This document shows, piece after piece, positions 45,130 to 53,761 of a stretch of DNA of 64,000 nucleotides. Below the pieces are notes generated by a model. It was given only the letters and a program-made list of their open reading frames with translations. It had not been told where the DNA came from and ran no database searches. Both the position numbers and the translations under genes were made by a program. Source of the stretch: Pseudomonadota bacterium (lineage in GTDB: Bacteria > Pseudomonadota > Gammaproteobacteria > Burkholderiales > Methylophilaceae); contig JAKQIT010000072.1 of assembly GCA_029556915.1 (NCBI GenBank), forward strand, positions 24,868 through 88,867. Reading direction: 5' to 3'. Numbering within the stretch: position 1 is the first letter of the stretch; the number at the start of each line of letters is the position of its first letter.

Positions 45130-45480
45130 GTGTCGCAACAGTACGAAAATTTATCAAGCAACGAAAGCTACTTCGTAGTTATTTTATTGGTGCTATATGT
45201 GCTGACTATTTTGCTGGGCTTGCTCACTTGGGGTGAAGCCCCTTGCGTTTTAGATGTTGACGGCGCATGTGGTTTTGGTGAGTATTTTAAACGGTTGTTA
45301 CCATTTTATGGATTCACTTTTGCCTTAAATTTTGCCATCGTTTTATCAGCTTACTACTTGAATAAACTCTCAAAAAAATCTATTTTGATTTTTCGCGCTC
45401 TCACCGTGCCGCCTTTATTGTTGATTTTTTATTATTGTTATCACTTTGGTAACGATTTACTCAAAGCGCTTACGCTATAA
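45130..45480 (+). CDS. membrane protein of unknown function
   Basis: 116 residues with three hydrophobic helices (about 15-35, 55-80, 88-108) and two Cys in the loop between the first two (GEAPCVLDVDGACGFGEYF), which might form a disulfide in the periplasm. The start is GTG. AGGA lies about ten bases upstream. No family recognised. Confidence 0.6.
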   Translation: MSQQYENLSSNESYFVVILLVLYVLTILLGLLTWGEAPCVLDVDGACGFGEYFKRLLPFYGFTFALNFAIVLSAYYLNKLSKKSILIFRALTVPPLLLIFYYCYHFGNDLLKALTL

Positions 45481-45521
45481 GACGGCTTGGATTAACTGCC
45501 TGAAACTGTTAATATAAATCC

Positions 45522-45836
45522 ATGTTACAACGTTTTGCCCTACAATTTTTACTGATTTTCTTATTTGCTTTTACGCAAATAGGTGTGGCTACGCATGAAA
45601 TTAGCCACTTTCAAGACTCTGCAAGGCAGCATCAGCAAGATAAAAACACGGCGGCTGAGCAATGTGCTCAGTGTATTGCCTACGCGCAAGTGGCCAGTGG
45701 CTTACAAACACAGTCTTTTATCTTGCCCAGTTTTGATGCGCATTTTGCGGCATCAGTTTACTATTTTTTCACTGTAACTTCCCGCCACGCTGCCGCTTAT
45801 GCTGCGCGTGCGCCACCACTTTCCCTCAATAGCTAA
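45522..45836 (+). CDS. small exported protein with HExxH and CxxC, upstream of ZnuD-like receptor
   Basis: 104 residues. A signal peptide (about 1-23) is followed by HEISHFQDSARQHQQD and CAQCIAY, a set of His and Cys residues suited to metal binding, and a Ala-rich tail ending in a proline/leucine motif. It resembles DUF2946-type proteins that sit beside metal-related TonB receptors. The HEISH is a partial match to a zinc-protease motif, but the protein is too short to be a protease. Probably co-transcribed with the receptor. Confidence 0.6.
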   Translation: MLQRFALQFLLIFLFAFTQIGVATHEISHFQDSARQHQQDKNTAAEQCAQCIAYAQVASGLQTQSFILPSFDAHFAASVYYFFTVTSRHAAAYAARAPPLSLNS

Positions 45837-45902
45837 TTTTTTAATTGTTCAGCGAGATTCACCATCTTGCTGAGTTGTTACTATTTTATTGAGGGTTTCA
45901 TC

Positions 45903-47933
45903 ATGATAAAACCATTATTGCAGGCGCGCAGTGCGTTTGCACCTAAAACACTTTTTTGGGCAATCAGTTGCCTTTTTATACAAAGCTCATTGGCCGAGGA
46001 AGCCGACGCTTCTAAACCTATAGAATTTTCAACTATTGCGATCACAGCCAACCCACTTGGCGCAGAGTCTGATGCAATGGTGGTGCCCGTTTATGTACTC
46101 AACGGCAAAGAGTTAGCCAACCGCCGTGAAAGCACATTGGGTGATACGCTCAATGGCATTCCTGGGGTGACGGCGACACATTTTGGGCCTAACGCTTCGC
46201 GCCCGATTATTCGCGGTTTAGATGCCGAACGCGTGCGGATTATGCAAAACGGCGTAGGCGTGCTAGATGCTTCTAGTTTAAGTTTTGACCATGCGGTGAC
46301 TGTTGACCCGCTGATTATTGAACAAATTGACGTGGTGCGCGGCCCTGCGGCTTTACTTTACGGCGGTAGCGCAGTGGGCGGGGTGGTGAATGCAATTGAC
46401 CATCGCATTCCTAAAGAAAAATTAGACGGCATTCTAGGCCGTGTAGAAGGTAGCATTGGCGGCGCAGATAGCCAAAATAATTTAGCCGGCGTGGTAGATG
46501 CTGGCACAGATGCAATTGTCATTCACGCCGATGCTTACACACGCAAAACCAGTGATTTAGATATTGATGGTTTTGCAGTTTCAAGCCGCAAAGCGCGTGC
46601 GGATGGCACCGCACGTGAAAATAAAGGCAAACTAGTGAACAGCAGTGCCGATAGTGAAGGCGGCGCATTGGGCGCATCTTTTTTGTTTGACAACGGCTAT
46701 TTAGGCGCATCTTACTCAGGGTTTAGAAACAACTATGGCACCGTGGCCGAAGAAAACGTTCGCGCGGATATGCGTAGCGACCGCGTAGATGTTGCAACTG
46801 AATTTAGACAGCTTGGCAACGTTGTTAACCGTGTAAAAGCGCGCATGGCTTATACCGATTATCAACATCAAGAAATTGAAGATGGCGAAGTTGGCACTAC
46901 ATTCAACAATACAGGCGTTGAAGGTAGTGTTGAGCTTGGTCATGCAAAACTTGGCAATATGGAAGGTGTGCTAGGATTTCAGTTTCAAAACACCAATTTT
47001 GAAGCCTTAGGCGACGAGGCTTTTGTGCCAAGCGTTAATACACAAAGCAAGGCCTTGTATGTTTATGAAGAGTTGCCGATGGATGCACTAAAACTGAGCT
47101 TTGGCGGGCGCGTTGAGCGCGTGAACGTGGACGCTAAAGACAATGATAAATTTGGCGCGGGGCAAAAAAATCAGTTCAGCCCCAATAGTTATGCGCTTGG
47201 TGGGCTTTACACGTTTAGCCCACATTGGTCGCTTGCCACCAACTTATCGCACAATGAACGCGCGCCGAGTTATTTTGAGCTATATGCCAATGGCGCACAT
47301 TTAGCCACTGGGCAATTTGAGGTGGGCGATGCTGATTTTGATAAAGAACGCTCAAACGGTATTGATGCACAACTGCGCTGGAAAAATGGCAAAAATTCTT
47401 TTAACGCGGGCGCTTATTACACGCGGTTTAGCAATTTTATTGGCTTACTTAATACGGGTGAAACCGACATTGATTCAGGCTTACCCGTTGCCCAGTTTTC
47501 CACTTTTGCCGCCACATTTAAAGGCATAGAAATGGATGGCAAATTTGCCATGACCGACCACCTAAACTTAACCGTTCGGGGTGATTATGTGCATGCAAAA
47601 AACCGGGATAACAACGATAATTTGCCGCGCATCTCGCCTCTAAGGCTTGGCGCAGGTTTACGCTATCAACAAGGTAGTTTTGGCGCAAGATTAGATGTAT
47701 TACGTGCGTTTAAACAAAACCGCACGGCAGAAAACGAGCTAAAAACTGACGGCTACTCCGACGTGAGCGCGATGGTGAGCTACAAATTTCCCGTGTCTAA
47801 ATTTAATATGGAGTTATTTGCCAAAGGCAAAAACTTGCTCAATCAAGAAATTCGTGAGCATGCTTCATTTTTAAAAGACATCGCGCCAGCGGGTGAACGT
47901 GCTTTGATTATTGGCGCACGCGCTGATTTTTAA
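45903..47933 (+). CDS. znuD: TonB-dependent receptor, ZnuD-like
   Basis: Outer-membrane active transporter, probably for zinc. I take the start at MIKPLLQARSAF, preceded by GAGGG at seven bases; an ATG at 45867 would add twelve residues that do not look like a signal peptide. The plug domain opens IEFSTIAITANPLG and contains RPIIRGLDAERVRIMQNGVGVLDAS and VRGPAALLYGGSAVGGVVNAID, the ZnuD-type plug. A 22-strand barrel ends ALIIGARADF with a terminal Phe. No histidine-rich loop as in Neisseria ZnuD is seen, so the substrate remains an inference. Confidence 0.75.
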   Translation: MIKPLLQARSAFAPKTLFWAISCLFIQSSLAEEADASKPIEFSTIAITANPLGAESDAMVVPVYVLNGKELANRRESTLGDTLNGIPGVTATHFGPNASRPIIRGLDAERVRIMQNGVGVLDASSLSFDHAVTVDPLIIEQIDVVRGPAALLYGGSAVGGVVNAIDHRIPKEKLDGILGRVEGSIGGADSQNNLAGVVDAGTDAIVIHADAYTRKTSDLDIDGFAVSSRKARADGTARENKGKLVNSSADSEGGALGASFLFDNGYLGASYSGFRNNYGTVAEENVRADMRSDRVDVATEFRQLGNVVNRVKARMAYTDYQHQEIEDGEVGTTFNNTGVEGSVELGHAKLGNMEGVLGFQFQNTNFEALGDEAFVPSVNTQSKALYVYEELPMDALKLSFGGRVERVNVDAKDNDKFGAGQKNQFSPNSYALGGLYTFSPHWSLATNLSHNERAPSYFELYANGAHLATGQFEVGDADFDKERSNGIDAQLRWKNGKNSFNAGAYYTRFSNFIGLLNTGETDIDSGLPVAQFSTFAATFKGIEMDGKFAMTDHLNLTVRGDYVHAKNRDNNDNLPRISPLRLGAGLRYQQGSFGARLDVLRAFKQNRTAENELKTDGYSDVSAMVSYKFPVSKFNMELFAKGKNLLNQEIREHASFLKDIAPAGERALIIGARADF

Positions 47934-47939
47934 ACTGAT

Positions 47940-47969
47940 AATTGGGGTGGCTTTTGCCGCCCCTAATTA
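47940..47969. terminator. bidirectional hairpin between znuD and dgkA
   Basis: AATTGGGGTGGC and GCCGCCCCTAATT form an imperfect GC-rich stem with loop TTTT between the convergent genes. The T-runs are short, so termination is only probable. Confidence 0.5.
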
Positions 47970-48335
47970 TACAAAAAGCACCAAGCCCCAAACACTCACC
48001 GCAATGGTGAGCGCCACAAACACTGCCGCGCTGCCAATATCCTTGGCGCGCTTGGCAAGCGGATGGCGTTCTAGCGAAGTATGATCTACGGCGGCCTCGA
48101 TGGCGGAGTTAAATAACTCCACAATTAACACCAGCAACACCACGGCAATCAGCATGGCCTTCTCAACCCCTGATTTACCTAAATAAAGCCCAAGCGGAAT
48201 CAACACGATAGACAAAAACACTTCTTGCCGAAACGCATCTTCATGTTTAAAAGCCGCCTTAAAACCATCTACTGAATAACCAAACGCGTTCACTAAGCGG
48301 CTAACCCCTGTTTTACCTTTAAATGGACTTTCCAT
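47967..48335 (-). CDS. dgkA: diacylglycerol kinase
   Basis: Small integral membrane kinase that recycles diacylglycerol from membrane-derived glycan or LPS modification. The 122 residues have three helices and the signature ELFNSAIEAAVD. The N-terminal amphipathic segment (VNAFGYSVDGFKAAFKHEDAFRQE) is typical. It is convergent with znuD and divergent from yggX. Confidence 0.93.
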   Translation of the reverse strand: MESPFKGKTGVSRLVNAFGYSVDGFKAAFKHEDAFRQEVFLSIVLIPLGLYLGKSGVEKAMLIAVVLLVLIVELFNSAIEAAVDHTSLERHPLAKRAKDIGSAAVFVALTIAVSVWGLVLFV

Positions 48336-48415
48336 TGCTGACCTCTAAATTTTCAATACGCAAATTTTAACATGCGCTATCATAACGTTTTGTATTTTTA
48401 AAAGGCACTTCACAA

Positions 48416-48688
48416 ATGGCACGCACCGTACACTGCATAAAATTAGGTAAAGATTTAGACGGCATGGATTTTCCCCCTTACCCTGGCGCTTTGGGCAAAC
48501 GTATTTTTGAAAATGTCTCAAAAGAAGCTTGGGCTGGCTGGCTAAAACAACAAACCATGCTGGTGAATGAAAACCGCCTGAGTTTAGCCGACCCTTCTGC
48601 GCGGAAATATTTAAGCGAGCAAACCGAAAAATATTTTTTTGGTGAAGGTGCGGATACGGCGAGTGGGTATGTGCCAGTGAAAGATTAA
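48416..48688 (+). CDS. yggX: probable Fe(2+)-trafficking protein
   Basis: 90 residues with the YggX family start [24 protein letters not shown], containing the single conserved Cys (C7). It protects iron-sulfur clusters against oxidation in enterobacteria. The length is exact for the family. No mutY gene, its common neighbour, is seen. Confidence 0.93.
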   Translation: MARTVHCIKLGKDLDGMDFPPYPGALGKRIFENVSKEAWAGWLKQQTMLVNENRLSLADPSARKYLSEQTEKYFFGEGADTASGYVPVKD

Positions 48689-48715
48689 ACTTAGTAAGTC
48701 AATCACCTTTTAATT

Positions 48716-49333
48716 ATGGCTCGCACCAGTACTGCTAATCCATATTTGTTTGCAGTTATAACTGCTATTTTTTCTGCCATGCTAACCTTACTTGGAAATT
48801 ACTACGCAGCAAAGTGGCAAGTAAATAATTCAATTAGTGAACGGCAATTTGAACATCGTGTTTCCGCCTATAACTCATTTGTTGAATCAATCGCATCTGA
48901 AAAGTCTCCAGTTCTATCGCAGATGTTCAATTTAGGTAATGTCCTGTATTACTCCAATCAAACCGATATTGAGTTACAGGTAATTGAAAATCAATTTGAG
49001 ATATTAGTAAATAATTACTATAAATCAGGCCAATTTTGGAAACTCAACAGCCAGTTTTCTGTATTAACAGTTCACGGCAGTAGCACGGTAAAGATGTATT
49101 GTGAAGATATTACTGCAGTACTAATGATGAGAGATGATTTAGTAGATTGGAAAAAATACAATAATAAAATTCAGGCGTTACATGAAACCTTTACTCAAGA
49201 CAACAAAAATGAGGACACCTACATCGATCTAAAAGTCAACCAGAAAGAAAGATTGATGATGATTATGTCGAGCGCACTCTACTCCGCTATGATTGAGCAA
49301 ATTAGCCTAGAATTGCAAGAGACAGAAAGTTAA
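48716..49333 (+). CDS. single-span membrane protein of unknown function
   Basis: 205 residues. One N-terminal helix (about 10-30, PYLFAVITAIFSAMLTLLGNYYAAK) is followed by a soluble helical domain rich in Asn, Gln and Glu, with no recognised motif. The third bases look more A/T-rich than in the flanking genes, which could mean recent transfer. It sits alone between yggX and a VanZ-family gene. Confidence 0.6.
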   Translation: MARTSTANPYLFAVITAIFSAMLTLLGNYYAAKWQVNNSISERQFEHRVSAYNSFVESIASEKSPVLSQMFNLGNVLYYSNQTDIELQVIENQFEILVNNYYKSGQFWKLNSQFSVLTVHGSSTVKMYCEDITAVLMMRDDLVDWKKYNNKIQALHETFTQDNKNEDTYIDLKVNQKERLMMIMSSALYSAMIEQISLELQETES

Positions 49334-49425
49334 GTATTCTTTATACTTCCAAGCTGACCTACACAAGGCTACCAAAATCATAGAAACCAACCTAGGTTTT
49401 CAAGCTTCAACTTTAAATTCAGTAA

Positions 49426-49800
49426 ATGAAAAATATTTTACTCAAACTCCAATATTCCACGTTCTCAAAAATTAGCTTTTGGCTGGTCATGATAGTAGTT
49501 TCCGCGCTTTCGCTTAGCCCGCTGGAACTGCTCACCGTGCCGATTTTTGATTGGTGGGATAAAGCACAGCATGCTTTGGCGTTTTTGGTGCTGACTTGCT
49601 TGGGGCTTTTGGCTTACCCTCGTTTAGGTTGGCGCATGGCGGCTAGCATGTTGGCCTTTGGCATTACCATTGAGTTTATGCAATATTTCACGGGTTATCG
49701 TTATGCAGAGTTAAGTGATTTTTTGGCAGATTTAGTCGGCGTAACGCTAGGCTTTTTGACCATGAAATTTGCCGAAAATAAATGGTTTAAAACCACCTAA
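49426..49800 (+). CDS. VanZ-like family membrane protein
   Basis: 124 residues with four helices and the VanZ-like pattern WWDKAQHALAFLVLTCLGL and TIEFMQYFTGYRYAELSDFLADLVGVTLGF. The family is named from teicoplanin resistance in Gram-positives, but the role in proteobacteria is unknown. The polar signature residues D, H, E and D in the membrane segments are all present. Confidence 0.85.
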   Translation: MKNILLKLQYSTFSKISFWLVMIVVSALSLSPLELLTVPIFDWWDKAQHALAFLVLTCLGLLAYPRLGWRMAASMLAFGITIEFMQYFTGYRYAELSDFLADLVGVTLGFLTMKFAENKWFKTT

Positions 49801-49823
49801 AAATCACCCATATCATTTCACCC

Positions 49824-49940
49824 CCTCTGTTACCAGTGCTTGGCATCACCGTGGAATATATCCGCTAAAGCGGATTATTCACACGCGAAAGCCAGTAACT
49901 ATCAGGCTTACAGAGGCATAAAAATTCTTCGGGCAATTTT
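49824..49940 (-). repeat. dispersed palindromic repeat, copy 9 (split by nested element)
   Basis: CCTCTGT at 49824-49830 and AAGCC...GGCTTACAGAGG at 49889-49916 are the two parts of the palindrome. A 58-nt insert interrupts its left arm. The tail CTTCGGG lies at about 49927. The tail points to rpiA, as in most copies. Confidence 0.8.
49831..49888 (-). repeat. nested ~58-bp element, copy B
   Basis: Begins TACCAGTGCTTGG and ends TTCACACGCGA on the plus strand, with the hairpin CCGCTAAAGCGG in the middle. Its removal restores a perfect left arm of the surrounding repeat (CCTCTGT joined to AAGCC, as in copy 8), so it is a clean insertion. It is homologous to 1565-1623 in inverse orientation. Confidence 0.75.
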
Positions 49941-49957
49941 CGCATTCAAAAGGCCAT

Positions 49958-49988
49958 AAAAAAGCGTGCAAATTTTACTTTGCACGCC
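49958..49988 (-). terminator. rpiA intrinsic terminator
   Basis: On the minus strand GCGTGCAAA / TTTGCACGC with a six-base loop, followed by TTTTTT. It lies 26 nt after the rpiA stop. Confidence 0.9.
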
Positions 49989-50013
49989 TTGCTTATTTAT
50001 TGCTAAGTTTTAC

Positions 50014-50673
50014 TTATTTTTTGTATGTTTTTACGCCATTTGCTGTAGCCAATAACAACACATTGGCTGGGCGCGCTGCAAATAAACCATTAGTCACCAC
50101 GCCTACGATTTGGTTGATTTTCGCTTCCATCGCCACTGGGTCAACAATATTTAAGCCATGAACGTCTAAAATCACGTTGCCGTTATCGGTGGTGAAGTTG
50201 CGTAATTGTGGTTGGCCGCCTAATTTTACTAACTCACGCGCCACATAGCTGCGCGCCATTGGCAACACTTCTACAGGTAGCGGAAACTTACCTAACACGG
50301 GCACATACTTGCTTTCATCACAAATGCAGATAAAGGTTTTTGCACATGCGGCGACAATTTTTTCACGCGTTAGCGCGCCGCCGCCACCTTTGAGCATGTG
50401 TAAGTGTTCGGTAATTTCGTCGGCACCATCCACATAAATTTCCATACCATTCACGTTGTTTAAATCAAACACTTCAATACCGTGGCCGCGTAAACGTTGG
50501 GCGGTGGCTTCACTGCTTGCCACTGCGCCTTCAATTTTGTGTTTTACTTTAGCCAATTCTTCAATAAAAAAGTTGGCCGTTGAGCCAGTGCCCACGCCGA
50601 TAATGCCTTCTTTTACATATTCAACCGCGGCCTTGGCCACTTGTTGTTTTAATTCGTCTTGGGTAAATGCCAT
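50014..50673 (-). CDS. rpiA: ribose-5-phosphate isomerase A
   Basis: Interconverts ribose 5-phosphate and ribulose 5-phosphate, and so feeds KdsD and the ribulose monophosphate or pentose pathways. Motifs: [21 protein letters not shown] and [12 protein letters not shown] (catalytic Asp and Glu). The 219 residues are typical. It is divergent from ilvA. Confidence 0.96.
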   Translation of the reverse strand: MAFTQDELKQQVAKAAVEYVKEGIIGVGTGSTANFFIEELAKVKHKIEGAVASSEATAQRLRGHGIEVFDLNNVNGMEIYVDGADEITEHLHMLKGGGGALTREKIVAACAKTFICICDESKYVPVLGKFPLPVEVLPMARSYVARELVKLGGQPQLRNFTTDNGNVILDVHGLNIVDPVAMEAKINQIVGVVTNGLFAARPANVLLLATANGVKTYKK

Positions 50674-50765
50674 TACTTGATTCCTTATAAATTCTTTATA
50701 ATGTGTGCTAAACCATAACTATACACTGCACCAGCTTTTTTAAGAACCCTCTTTAAGACCATGGC

Positions 50766-52277
50766 ATGCCCATAAACTACATAGAAAAAATAGAAAACTC
50801 GCGCGTTTACGAAGTAGCTAAAAAAACGCCGCTGGAATTTCTGCCCAATTTGTCGGCACGCATTAGCAACAAGGTGTTGCTCAAACGTGAGGATATGCAG
50901 CCGGTGTTTTCATTCAAAATTCGTGGTGCATATAACAAAATGGCTAATCTGCCAAAAGAGGTTTTACAGCGCGGCGTGATTTGCGCCAGTGCGGGCAACC
51001 ACGCGCAGGGTGTGGCGCTCAGTGCCCAAAAATTAGGCTGCCGAGCAGTGATTGTGATGCCAACAACCACGCCAGATATTAAAGTGAATGCCGTAAAGAG
51101 CCGTGGTGCAGAAGTGGTGCTATTTGGCGATAGTTATTCTGATTCTTTAGTACGCGCGCTTGAACTTGAAAAATCTGAAAAACTCACCTTTGTGCACCCT
51201 TATGACGACCCAGACGTGATTGCTGGGCAAGGCACGATAGCGCTAGAAATTTTAGCGCAAACTAAAGAGCCAATTGAGGCGATTTTTTGCTGCGTGGGCG
51301 GCGGTGGGTTGCTGGCGGGTATTGCCACTTATATCAAAGCCGTTCGCCCAGAAATTAAAGTGATAGGCGTGGAGGCTAAAGATGCCGAAGCGATGACCGA
51401 ATCACTCAAAAAAGGTGAGCGCGTGATGCTTGACCAAGTGGGCTTATTTGCCGATGGCGCAGCGGTGAAACAAGTAGGTGAGCACACCTTTAAATTGTGC
51501 CAGCAATTTGTGGATGAAATGATTGTGGTGGATAACGACGCCATTTGCGCGGCCATTAAAGACGTGTTTGAAGATACCCGCAGTATTTTAGAGCCTGCTG
51601 GTGCGCTGGGTTTAGCTGGGCTAAAAGCGTATGCCGAGCGCGAAAACTGTCATGGCAAAACCTTAGTAGCTATCGCCTCAGGTGCTAATATGAACTTTGA
51701 CCGCTTACGCTTTGTAGCCGAGCGCGCCGAAGTGGGTGAGCATCGAGAAGCCGTGTTGGCAGTGACAATACCCGAAAAACCAGGTGCGTTTAAAACCTTC
51801 TGCCGTTTGCTGGGCAACCGCAATATTACTGAGTTTAACTACCGATTTTCTGACCCGAAAGAGGCGCATATCTTTGTGGGCGTAGCGGTGCATGACCCGG
51901 CAGAAACTACGCAATTGGTGGCAAATTTGCAAGCGCAAGGTTTGCCTACGCTTGATTTAACCGACAATGAAATGGCAAAGCTGCATTTGCGCCACTTGGT
52001 TGGTGGTCACGCGCCGCAGGCTGAGCACGAGGTTATTTACCGTTTTGAATTTCCTGAAAAACCTGGTGCTTTAATGAAGTTTTTAGACACCATGGGACAC
52101 GATTGGAACATTAGCTTATTTCACTACCGCAATCATGGCGCAGATTTTGGCCGCGTGCTGGTGGGGATGCAAGTACCGCCCGATGAACACGCTGAGTTTC
52201 TAGCATTTTTACAAGACTTAGGCTATCCTTATTGGGATGAAACGCATAACCCAGCGTATGAGTTGTTTTTGGGTTAA
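50766..52277 (+). CDS. ilvA: threonine dehydratase (biosynthetic)
   Basis: First step of isoleucine synthesis, threonine to 2-oxobutanoate. The PLP lysine is in FSFKIRGAYNKM, the phosphate-binding loop is GGGGLLAGIA, and two C-terminal ACT-like domains (about residues 325-400 and 420-500) carry the isoleucine/valine control. The 503 residues fit the long biosynthetic form. Confidence 0.96.
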   Translation: MPINYIEKIENSRVYEVAKKTPLEFLPNLSARISNKVLLKREDMQPVFSFKIRGAYNKMANLPKEVLQRGVICASAGNHAQGVALSAQKLGCRAVIVMPTTTPDIKVNAVKSRGAEVVLFGDSYSDSLVRALELEKSEKLTFVHPYDDPDVIAGQGTIALEILAQTKEPIEAIFCCVGGGGLLAGIATYIKAVRPEIKVIGVEAKDAEAMTESLKKGERVMLDQVGLFADGAAVKQVGEHTFKLCQQFVDEMIVVDNDAICAAIKDVFEDTRSILEPAGALGLAGLKAYAERENCHGKTLVAIASGANMNFDRLRFVAERAEVGEHREAVLAVTIPEKPGAFKTFCRLLGNRNITEFNYRFSDPKEAHIFVGVAVHDPAETTQLVANLQAQGLPTLDLTDNEMAKLHLRHLVGGHAPQAEHEVIYRFEFPEKPGALMKFLDTMGHDWNISLFHYRNHGADFGRVLVGMQVPPDEHAEFLAFLQDLGYPYWDETHNPAYELFLG

Positions 52278-52412
52278 GGGTCATGTTTAATACCGTTTTT
52301 ACCGAACTGTCGCCTAGTATAGTTCTTACCTAGCTATTTTATTTTGTGTGAACTTAATAAAAAAATAGCTGCCTCATTTTTGCAAATGGCAGCATTAACT
52401 TTGGAGAACTAA

Positions 52413-53579
52413 ATGAAATTTACCCCCACGTACCATAAAACTCGTATGAGCGTTGTACTACTCGCTTTGTTAACTGGCTTAAGTGCTTGTAAACAAGACA
52501 AAGTGGAAGACGTGCAAACCACAAGCACAACAACAGAAGCAGCCGTGAGCAGCACAGAGGCCACCGCGCCCGCCGCAAGCACCGCACAAGGTGTAGCTTA
52601 CGTCAGCACACAAGATGCCGGCATTAGCGTGATTGACCTTGCCACCATGCAAGTCACCAAGCAAATTGACGTTAAAGCTGAAAGCCCACGTGGCATTGGC
52701 ATTACCGATGATGGCAAAAAATTAGTGGTGGCTACACGTGGTAACGATGGTATTTCTGTGATTGACACCGCCACGGGTGAAGTGACAAAGCAAATCATCA
52801 TCGGCAAAAACCCTGAATTTGTGCGCATTAGCGGCAACTATGCCTATATTTCATCTGAGCCCAGCTCTAAAGGTGGTCCGCCGCCAAAACCAGGTGAAAA
52901 AATGGCAGAAGAAGACGATGACGATGACGAAGAAAAAATCCCGGCTAAAATTATTGTGGTCGATTTAGAAAAAGGCGAAAAGATTCGTGAAATTACGGGT
53001 GGGCCAGAAACCGAAGGTATTGAGTTTTCAAAAGATGGCAAACAATTGGTGATTACCAATGAAGCCGACAACACGGTGACCGTGCACAATATTGAAAGTG
53101 GCGAACTGGTAAAAACCGTCCACACGCATGAGCATGGCGACCGTCCACGCGGCATAAAAGTATCGCCAGATGGAAATACTTACCTTGCCACGTTGGAATA
53201 CGGCAACAAACTTATGGTGTTAGATAAAGACTTTAACTTGGTGCGCACGGTGGACACTGGCGAAACACCTTATGGTGTCAGTTATGACACAAAAGGTGAA
53301 AAGATATATGTTGCCACCAATAAAGCAAAATTGCTGCAAGTGTTTGATGCCAAAACTTTTGAAAAAATCAAAGAAGTGCCCACCGGCAACCGCTGCTGGC
53401 ATTTCACATTTACCCCAGATGACAAACAAATTTTGTTAGCCTGCGGTAAATCAGATGCGGTATTTGTGATTGATGCAGAAAAACTTGAGGTGACTAAGCA
53501 AATTGAAGTGAAAAACATGCCATGGGGTATTGTGACTTACCCGAAATCGATGGGAAGCTTGGATACAAAACTGAAATAA
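52413..53579 (+). CDS. YVTN-type beta-propeller lipoprotein
   Basis: 388 residues. A lipoprotein signal with lipobox LSAC (Cys about residue 26) is followed by a Thr/Ser/Ala linker and seven beta-propeller blades of the YVTN type (for example VAYVSTQDAGISVIDLATMQ, GNDGISVIDTATGEVTKQI). An acidic insertion, EEDDDDDEEK, lies near residue 168 between blades two and three. Related propellers accompany PQQ-dependent alcohol oxidation in methylotrophs, but no such gene is nearby and the role is unknown. GGAGA precedes the start. Confidence 0.75.
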   Translation: MKFTPTYHKTRMSVVLLALLTGLSACKQDKVEDVQTTSTTTEAAVSSTEATAPAASTAQGVAYVSTQDAGISVIDLATMQVTKQIDVKAESPRGIGITDDGKKLVVATRGNDGISVIDTATGEVTKQIIIGKNPEFVRISGNYAYISSEPSSKGGPPPKPGEKMAEEDDDDDEEKIPAKIIVVDLEKGEKIREITGGPETEGIEFSKDGKQLVITNEADNTVTVHNIESGELVKTVHTHEHGDRPRGIKVSPDGNTYLATLEYGNKLMVLDKDFNLVRTVDTGETPYGVSYDTKGEKIYVATNKAKLLQVFDAKTFEKIKEVPTGNRCWHFTFTPDDKQILLACGKSDAVFVIDAEKLEVTKQIEVKNMPWGIVTYPKSMGSLDTKLK

Positions 53580-53610
53580 TACCCGCTTAATTTTAGTAAA
53601 AAGTCTATGA

Positions 53611-53641
53611 AAAAAAGCCCTAAACATTAGGGCTTTTTTTC
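53611..53641 (+). terminator. terminator after beta-propeller gene
   Basis: AAAGCCCTAA and TTAGGGCTTT with a three-base loop and TTTTT afterwards, 31 nt after the stop. Confidence 0.9.
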
Positions 53642-53659
53642 TTCATATCATTCTCGCTG

Positions 53660-53715
53660 CTCTGCAAGCCATTATCCATGCGGCTTGCAGAGGCATAAAA
53701 ATCGCTCGGGGAATT
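53660..53715 (-). repeat. dispersed palindromic repeat, copy 10
   Basis: Palindrome core 53660-53693 (CTCTGCAAGCC / GGCTTGCAGAG) and CTCGGGG at 53704-53710. The tail faces the stop of the EVE gene, about 50 nt away. Confidence 0.85.
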
Positions 53716-53761
53716 TAACACGCATATTTTGCGAAAAAATACGGGCTAAACTTTAGCGAAC

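Noticed and set aside
45481-45521. Possible Zur operator upstream of the small exported protein and ZnuD-like gene
   Set aside because: TGTTAATATAA is only half of a Zur-like palindrome; too weak to call.
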